Shown piece after piece: positions 60,239-64,000 of a stretch of 64,000 bases of DNA. The notes under the pieces are model-generated. The model saw only the letters and a program-made list of their open reading frames with translations. It ran no database searches and was not told the origin of the DNA. The DNA comes from Pseudomonas massiliensis (GTDB taxonomy: Bacteria; Pseudomonadota; Gammaproteobacteria; Pseudomonadales; Pseudomonadaceae). The stretch's first letter is position 1. Each line of letters begins with the position of its first letter. The translations under genes were made by a program, and so were the position numbers. The stretch covers positions 62,001 through 126,000 of the forward strand of contig NZ_CCYK01000007.1 in NCBI RefSeq assembly GCF_000826105.1. The letters run 5' to 3'.

Positions 60239-60718
60239 TCAGGAACGCAAATGCGCCAGGGGCAGCTCGGAGCTGGCCAATACCTGATTGAGTACAAAGC
60301 TGGAACGCACACTGGTAACCCCTTCGATGCGGGTCAGATGACCGAGCAGCAGTTGTTGGTAATGGTCCATGTCCTGGACCACGACCTTGAGCTGGTAATC
60401 GGCTTCCATCCCGGTGACCAGGCTGCATTCAAGCACCTGGGGCAGGTTACGCACCGCCGCTTCGAAATTCTCGAAGCGCTCCGGTGTGTGCCGGTCCATG
60501 CCGATCAGTACGTAGGCGGTTAGGTTCAGGCCCAGCTTCTTGCGGTCAAGCAAGGCCACCTGGCGAGTGATGTAGCCGTCGTCTTCCAGCTGCTTGACCC
60601 GGCGAGAGCAGGGCGAGGGAGAAAGGCCAATGCGCTCGGCCAGTTCCTGATTGGAAATGCGAGCGTCGCGCTGAAGTTCAGCCAGGATACTCAGGTCATA
60701 ACGGTCCAGTTTTCCCAT
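60239..60718 (-). CDS. Lrp/AsnC-family transcriptional regulator
   Basis: A 159-residue feast/famine regulator. The N-terminal helix-turn-helix (DLSILAELQRDARISNQELA and ERIGLSPSPCSRRVKQLEDD) is followed by the ligand-binding RAM domain with VQDMDHYQQLLLGHL and a GVTSVRSSFVLNQV dimer strand. Family members form octamers and sense amino acids. Three CGCAATC repeats upstream are likely its own binding sites. Its target besides itself might be amn, but the sequence does not show this. Confidence 0.92.
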   Translation of the reverse strand: MGKLDRYDLSILAELQRDARISNQELAERIGLSPSPCSRRVKQLEDDGYITRQVALLDRKKLGLNLTAYVLIGMDRHTPERFENFEAAVRNLPQVLECSLVTGMEADYQLKVVVQDMDHYQQLLLGHLTRIEGVTSVRSSFVLNQVLASSELPLAHLRS

Positions 60719-60775
60719 GACAGGCGCTCGCGTCGTTTGAATTGCCGAGGATTATCACCATCAGGCATTAAATTG

Positions 60776-60810
60776 CGCAATCTCTTCTTAAACACGCAAT
60801 CTTCGCAATC
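60776..60810 (-). promoter_or_regulatory. Triple CGCAATC repeat before the Lrp-type gene
   Basis: CGCAATC occurs three times in the same direction at 60776-60782, 60795-60801 and 60804-60810 (starts 19 and 9 bases apart), 58-92 bases upstream of the regulator's start codon. Roughly helical phasing of the outer sites fits Lrp-type wrapping and autoregulation. Confidence 0.55.
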
Positions 60811-61008
60811 CTCTGCTGGGCGCCGCGCGATAAGCTTTACCCCATGATCACCGCCCGGACATGAGTCCACTGCGAGCCGCCCAATCAGGTGGCTGGCGGC
60901 CACCGCCCCCACAGGGAGCGAGCTGGCCACCGGGTTGACGCTGGCTCAATCAGGCCGGCCGGAGTGAGCCGACGCCACAAGCGACGCGCCTGGACGCAGT
61001 TCATCAAG

Positions 61009-61033
61009 GGAGGCCCCGAGGCCTCCTTTTTTT
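61009..61033 (+). terminator. Strong intrinsic terminator in the lrp-DUF6515 gap
   Basis: GGAGGCC-CCGA-GGCCTCC is followed by seven T residues, an ideal plus-strand terminator. No gene lies upstream on this strand: the gap 60719-61171 otherwise holds the Lrp-type repeats and ~180 bases with several possible hairpins (60860-61008). A small RNA transcribed from this gap is the simplest explanation. Confidence 0.8.
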
Positions 61034-61171
61034 ATGGCCGCAAAAAGGTGCGGGCCATCATGAAATTGTTCTTGAGCCCGAGAGCGCAGGGCACGTCGCT
61101 GGTAGCATGGCGGCGAACCGCCTTAGGTTTTTCCAGTCAAAACCGAGTGCTCGCACTCAGTGAGGATTTCC

Positions 61172-62137
61172 ATGAAAACGCGCACCTGGTGCCTCGCCAG
61201 TGCGGCCGCGCTGTGCCTGTGCCTGGGCACCCCGACGTTCGCCGACAACAACAACGCGGACCAATTGCGCGGTAGTGCTCCGCGCGGCCAGGACCGTGGT
61301 GATTATCGCGGCGGTGGCCCCCAGCGTCAGTCGCAGCCGAACTACGCTCCCAATCGGGAACAGCAGTCCAACCGCCCCAACCCGGGTTGGCAAGGCAACC
61401 CCAACGGAGCTGGGCGGCCCGGGCAACCGAGCGCGAACCTTCCCATTCAGCCCAAGCCGGATGAGGTACGACAGACCGAACCGCCATTGCGTGGCAGCTA
61501 CCCGGACCTGCCGCGCAACAACGGCAACCGCCAATGGCAGGCCGGACATGACCGTGATTGGGAGCCGGATCGCTATCGTGGCAACGGGTGGGGGCCGGGC
61601 CCACAATATCGGCCAGGTCAGCGTATCGACCGTTTTCCTGGGGATAACTATCGCGTGCCCTATCGGGGAAATGACTATTTCTATTCCTCTGGCTACTGGT
61701 ATCGGCCAGACCGCTCCGGTTACGTGGTGGTGGCACCGCCACGTGGCATTCGGGTGCGCTATCTGCCGGACTACGCCTCCCGAGTGTGGATCGGCGGCGG
61801 CATGTTCTTCCTGGCCGCGGGCACCTATTACCAGTGGCTCAACGACACCCAGGAATATGTGGTCGTAGACGCGCCCAGCGCCCCGGTGCAGTCCCAGCCG
61901 CAGCCAGTACCTCAGCCAGTGCTAGCGCCCAGCGGATACGATGTGGCTTTCTATCCGGCCAATGGCCAGAGCCCGTCGCAGATGGAGCGGGATCGCTATG
62001 AGTGCCAGCGCTGGGCCGCCCAGCAAACCGGTTTCGATCCGGCGACGGCCACCTACGCGCCTTCGGACCAGGTGGTATATCTGTTCCGCCAGAACATGGC
62101 CAACTGTTTGACCAGCCGCGGATATGGCCTGAATTAG
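61172..62137 (+). CDS. Exported DUF6515-family protein
   Basis: A 321-residue protein with a signal peptide (WCLASAAALCLCLGTPTFAD). A low-complexity region (residues ~28-150) rich in Asn, Gln, Gly, Pro and Arg follows, then a folded domain with aromatic motifs (YRGNDYFYSSGYWYRPDRSG, MFFLAAGTYYQWLNDTQEYV) typical of DUF6515. The last ~55 residues (QMERDRYECQRWAAQQTGFD) resemble a short helical module with two cysteines found in other exported proteins. Function is unknown; it is probably periplasmic or cell-surface. GAGGA precedes the ATG at 61172. Confidence 0.8.
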   Translation: MKTRTWCLASAAALCLCLGTPTFADNNNADQLRGSAPRGQDRGDYRGGGPQRQSQPNYAPNREQQSNRPNPGWQGNPNGAGRPGQPSANLPIQPKPDEVRQTEPPLRGSYPDLPRNNGNRQWQAGHDRDWEPDRYRGNGWGPGPQYRPGQRIDRFPGDNYRVPYRGNDYFYSSGYWYRPDRSGYVVVAPPRGIRVRYLPDYASRVWIGGGMFFLAAGTYYQWLNDTQEYVVVDAPSAPVQSQPQPVPQPVLAPSGYDVAFYPANGQSPSQMERDRYECQRWAAQQTGFDPATATYAPSDQVVYLFRQNMANCLTSRGYGLN

Positions 62138-63024
62138 CGCCGGGGCGGTGCGGCCTCTTCCGGATCCGCGTGTACCAGCACTTCAGCCTTGGGGAACTGC
62201 TCGATAATCGCAGCCTCGACCTGCTCGCAGAGCCTGTGGGCGGCCGAGAGAGTCAGCTGCCCGGGTAGTTCCAGGTGCAGCTGCACGAACCAGTGCTGGC
62301 CGGATACCCGGGTGCGCAGGTCGTGGGCGCCCAGCACGCCTGGCACCGAGCAGGCCAGGGCCATCATTCGTTCGGCCACTTCCGTGGGCAACTCCTGGTC
62401 CATCAGGATGCCTGCGCTTTCCTTGCCGATCTGCGCCGCGTTCCACAGGATGTAGAGCCCGATTCCCAGGCCGAACAGCGCGTCCAGCTGAGGGTAGCCC
62501 TGGCGGGCGAGCACCAGCGCTACCAGGATGCTGCCGTTGAGAAGCAGGTCTGAGCGGTAATGCAGGGAGTCGGCACGCACCGCGGTAGACCCGGTTTCCC
62601 TGACGACCTTCGACTGCAGGCACAGCAGGCCGAGGGTGAGTACCAGCGACAACACCATCACTGCGATGCCCACGTCGGCTTCCCCCAGCGGCTCGGGGCT
62701 GTTCAGGTGTCGTATCGCCTGCAGGATGATCAATCCGGCGCTCAGTGCGATGAACAGCGCCTGGCCCATCCCCGCCAGAGCCTCTGCCTTGCCGTGGCCG
62801 TAGCGGTGGTCATCATCGGCCGGGCGCAGCGAATAATGCACCGCCAGCAGGTTGAGGAAGGACGCGGCACCATCGAGCACCGAATCGGTAAGCCCCGCCA
62901 GCAGGCTTACCGAGCCGCTCAGGGACCAGGCCAGGGCCTTGGTTACGATCAGCACCGAGGCCACCGCCAGCGAGGCCCGTGTGGCCAGGCGCAACAAGCG
63001 GCGATGGCGGGCGCTGGTGCTCAT
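62134..63024 (-). CDS. Cation-efflux transporter, FieF-type CDF
   Basis: The 296-residue protein belongs to the cation diffusion facilitator family that exports zinc, iron or related divalent ions with proton antiport. The site-A residues are visible in LTDSVLDGAASFLN and VRADSLHYRSDLLLNG, and the DDDHRYGHGKAEAL loop is typical of FieF/YiiP. The cytoplasmic C-terminal domain has VLGAHDLRTRVSGQHWFVQL. The 3' end overlaps that of the convergent DUF6515 gene by four bases. Metal specificity cannot be fixed by eye. Confidence 0.93.
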   Translation of the reverse strand: MSTSARHRRLLRLATRASLAVASVLIVTKALAWSLSGSVSLLAGLTDSVLDGAASFLNLLAVHYSLRPADDDHRYGHGKAEALAGMGQALFIALSAGLIILQAIRHLNSPEPLGEADVGIAVMVLSLVLTLGLLCLQSKVVRETGSTAVRADSLHYRSDLLLNGSILVALVLARQGYPQLDALFGLGIGLYILWNAAQIGKESAGILMDQELPTEVAERMMALACSVPGVLGAHDLRTRVSGQHWFVQLHLELPGQLTLSAAHRLCEQVEAAIIEQFPKAEVLVHADPEEAAPPRR

Positions 63025-63026
63025 GT

Positions 63027-63446
63027 TCAGGCGGCGGGACGCAGGCCGAAGGCGGCGAGCTGCTCAACGCTGCCGTGATGCTGGATCAGTCGCGGGTCGT
63101 CCAGCGGCAGGTGCTTGCCCAGCTCGGTTTCCAGAATGGCCTGCAGGCGCTTGTTGTCCACGCTGCCATCCGGGTTCACCGCGCCCTTGAGCACCTCCGG
63201 AGAGACCTGGGCATGGGTGCCGCCAGGCAGGTAGATGGCGCCGGTGGCGAAGTCGACGCCAAAGGCGATCAGGCCGGGAATGACATAGAACAGAATGCCA
63301 ATGGCATCGAGGGCGGCGACCACGGGGTCGATCTTACCTTCGATCTGGCCGCGGCGGTCGGGCCAGAACAGGGTGCCGCAGGCGGTGAGCTGAGTCAGTA
63401 CCGAGACAACCAGAACACTGCCGATCATACGAGATGCGAGACGCAT
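63027..63446 (-). CDS. Small YceK-like lipoprotein
   Basis: A 139-residue lipoprotein with lipobox LTAC (Cys23) after a hydrophobic signal. The mature part has a hydrophobic stretch (AIGILFYVIPGLIAFGVDFA) and a polar C-terminal half with GSVDNKRLQAILETELG. Relatives in pseudomonads are sometimes mislabelled as polyribonucleotide nucleotidyltransferase; nothing here supports that. AGGAG precedes the start at 63446. It ends two bases before the FieF-type gene begins, so the two are co-transcribed. Confidence 0.8.
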   Translation of the reverse strand: MRLASRMIGSVLVVSVLTQLTACGTLFWPDRRGQIEGKIDPVVAALDAIGILFYVIPGLIAFGVDFATGAIYLPGGTHAQVSPEVLKGAVNPDGSVDNKRLQAILETELGKHLPLDDPRLIQHHGSVEQLAAFGLRPAA

Positions 63447-63689
63447 GAATTTCTCCTGGAGGTGGGGGCTCGGCCATTTGCATAAATGGCTGTAACCGAC
63501 AACTACGACCATGGTCGAGCCGTTGCGGTTCGCCCTTATACCCCGCGCTTGGCCCAAGGGCCAGTGAGCGCTGCCTCAGGTCTGAGACCCTCCAGGGGGA
63601 TGACAGGCGGCAGGCCTCGAGCGAACCGGGTAGAATCCGCCTTTTGCCTGCCCTGCGGGCGCCTGCCTTGAAGATAACGCGTAGCCATA

Positions 63690-64000
63690 ATGATAACTTC
63701 CGAGCTTAGCCTCCTGCGTCTATCCATCGCCGTCACTGTGCTTGTCGCCAGTTTCGGTATCGCCTTCGGCTTGCTGTCCGGGTCCTTCTCCATCGTGTTC
63801 GACGGAGTGTACTCCCTGGCCGACGCCAGCATGAGCGGGCTGGCCCTGATCGTGGCCAGCCTGATCCGCCGCCATACCAGCGAAGGCGCCGCCAACCAGC
63901 GCCTCGCGGCGCGATTCAACATGGGCTTCTGGCATCTGGAACCAATGGTGCTGGGCCTCAATGGCACCTTGCTGTGCGGCGTGACCCTGTACGCCTTGAT
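63690..64000 (+). CDS. Cation-efflux (CDF) family protein, 5' part
   Basis: The frame opens with the ATG at 63690 and runs past the window end without a stop; about 103 residues are seen. The sequence SIVFDGVYSLADASMSGLAL contains the CDF metal-site pattern DxxxSLxDxxxS in the second helix. RRHTSEGAANQRLAARFNMG leads to the FWHLEPMVLGLNGTLL helix, as in the CDF subgroup with a histidine before the third helix. It is divergent from the YceK-like lipoprotein and a second cation exporter. Length and metal are unknown. Confidence 0.85.
   Translation, partial: MITSELSLLRLSIAVTVLVASFGIAFGLLSGSFSIVFDGVYSLADASMSGLALIVASLIRRHTSEGAANQRLAARFNMGFWHLEPMVLGLNGTLLCGVTLYAL

Noticed and set aside
60889..61275. 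128-codon frame over the lrp-DUF6515 gap
   Set aside because: It crosses the intrinsic terminator at 61009-61033 and the start of the DUF6515 gene, and has no family similarity.

Overview
This 64 kb window is chromosomal DNA of a Pseudomonas, most likely the P. putida/P. fluorescens side of the genus. The basis is high GC with strong third-position GC bias, protein sequences close to known Pseudomonas orthologues, and a gene order that I recall as matching the ribA-to-amn stretch of P. aeruginosa and P. putida (dxs-ispA-xseB, ppa-mtfA-dedA, mpl-ubiX, proA-nadD-rsfS-rlmH-mrdA-rodA-mltB-rlpA-dacC-ybeD-lipB-lipA, holA-lptE-leuS, lnt-corC-ybeY-ybeZ, hemL-thiE-thiD-ladS, amn-lrp). I saw no prophage, insertion sequence, CRISPR array, tRNA or rRNA.

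Layout. 0-5.3 kb: tail of a periplasmic solute-binding protein, ribA, then the isoprenoid/exonuclease operon xseB-ispA-dxs on the minus strand and two small membrane proteins. 5.5-12.6 kb: a variable strip holding an AraC regulator, a YtcJ-type amidohydrolase, a YcaC hydrolase, a stand-alone receiver, OsmC plus alpha/beta-hydrolase, a small winged-helix-like gene and a HAD phosphatase. It is flanked by two broken regulator genes, the C-terminal relics of a LysR and an AraC protein. 12.9-25.5 kb: ppa, mtfA, dedA, an ExaC-like aldehyde dehydrogenase, mpl-ubiX-lipoprotein, a MORN-repeat/C13-peptidase lipoprotein, a MaoC dehydratase, the LrgA/LrgB pair, a Lon-N protein and a DedA-PAP2 fusion.

25.4-41.6 kb: DNA repair (mpg), proline and NAD synthesis, ribosome maturation (rsfS, rlmH), then a long cell-wall block (PBP2, RodA, MltB, RlpA, PBP5/6-type carboxypeptidase, LD-carboxypeptidase, a second MltB-type transglycosylase) with the lipoate genes lipB-lipA inside it, then holA and lptE. 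41.6-50.6 kb: leuS, a small conserved unknown, ydcF, lnt, corC, ybeY, ybeZ, a DUF1820 gene and a Sel1-repeat protein. miaB, which I would expect beside ybeZ, is absent. 50.7-64 kb: hemL, thiE, thiD, the sensor kinase LadS (with a degenerate receiver), an acyl-CoA dehydrogenase, rluE, amn, an Lrp-type regulator, a DUF6515 protein and two cation-efflux genes.

Most of the window is ordinary core genome. The best second-look items are the variable strip with its two gene relics, the degenerate LadS receiver, the missing miaB, the MORN-C13 lipoprotein, an inverted repeat overlapping the ribosome binding site of a small unknown gene, a triple repeat in front of lrp, and two terminators that lack an annotated transcript.
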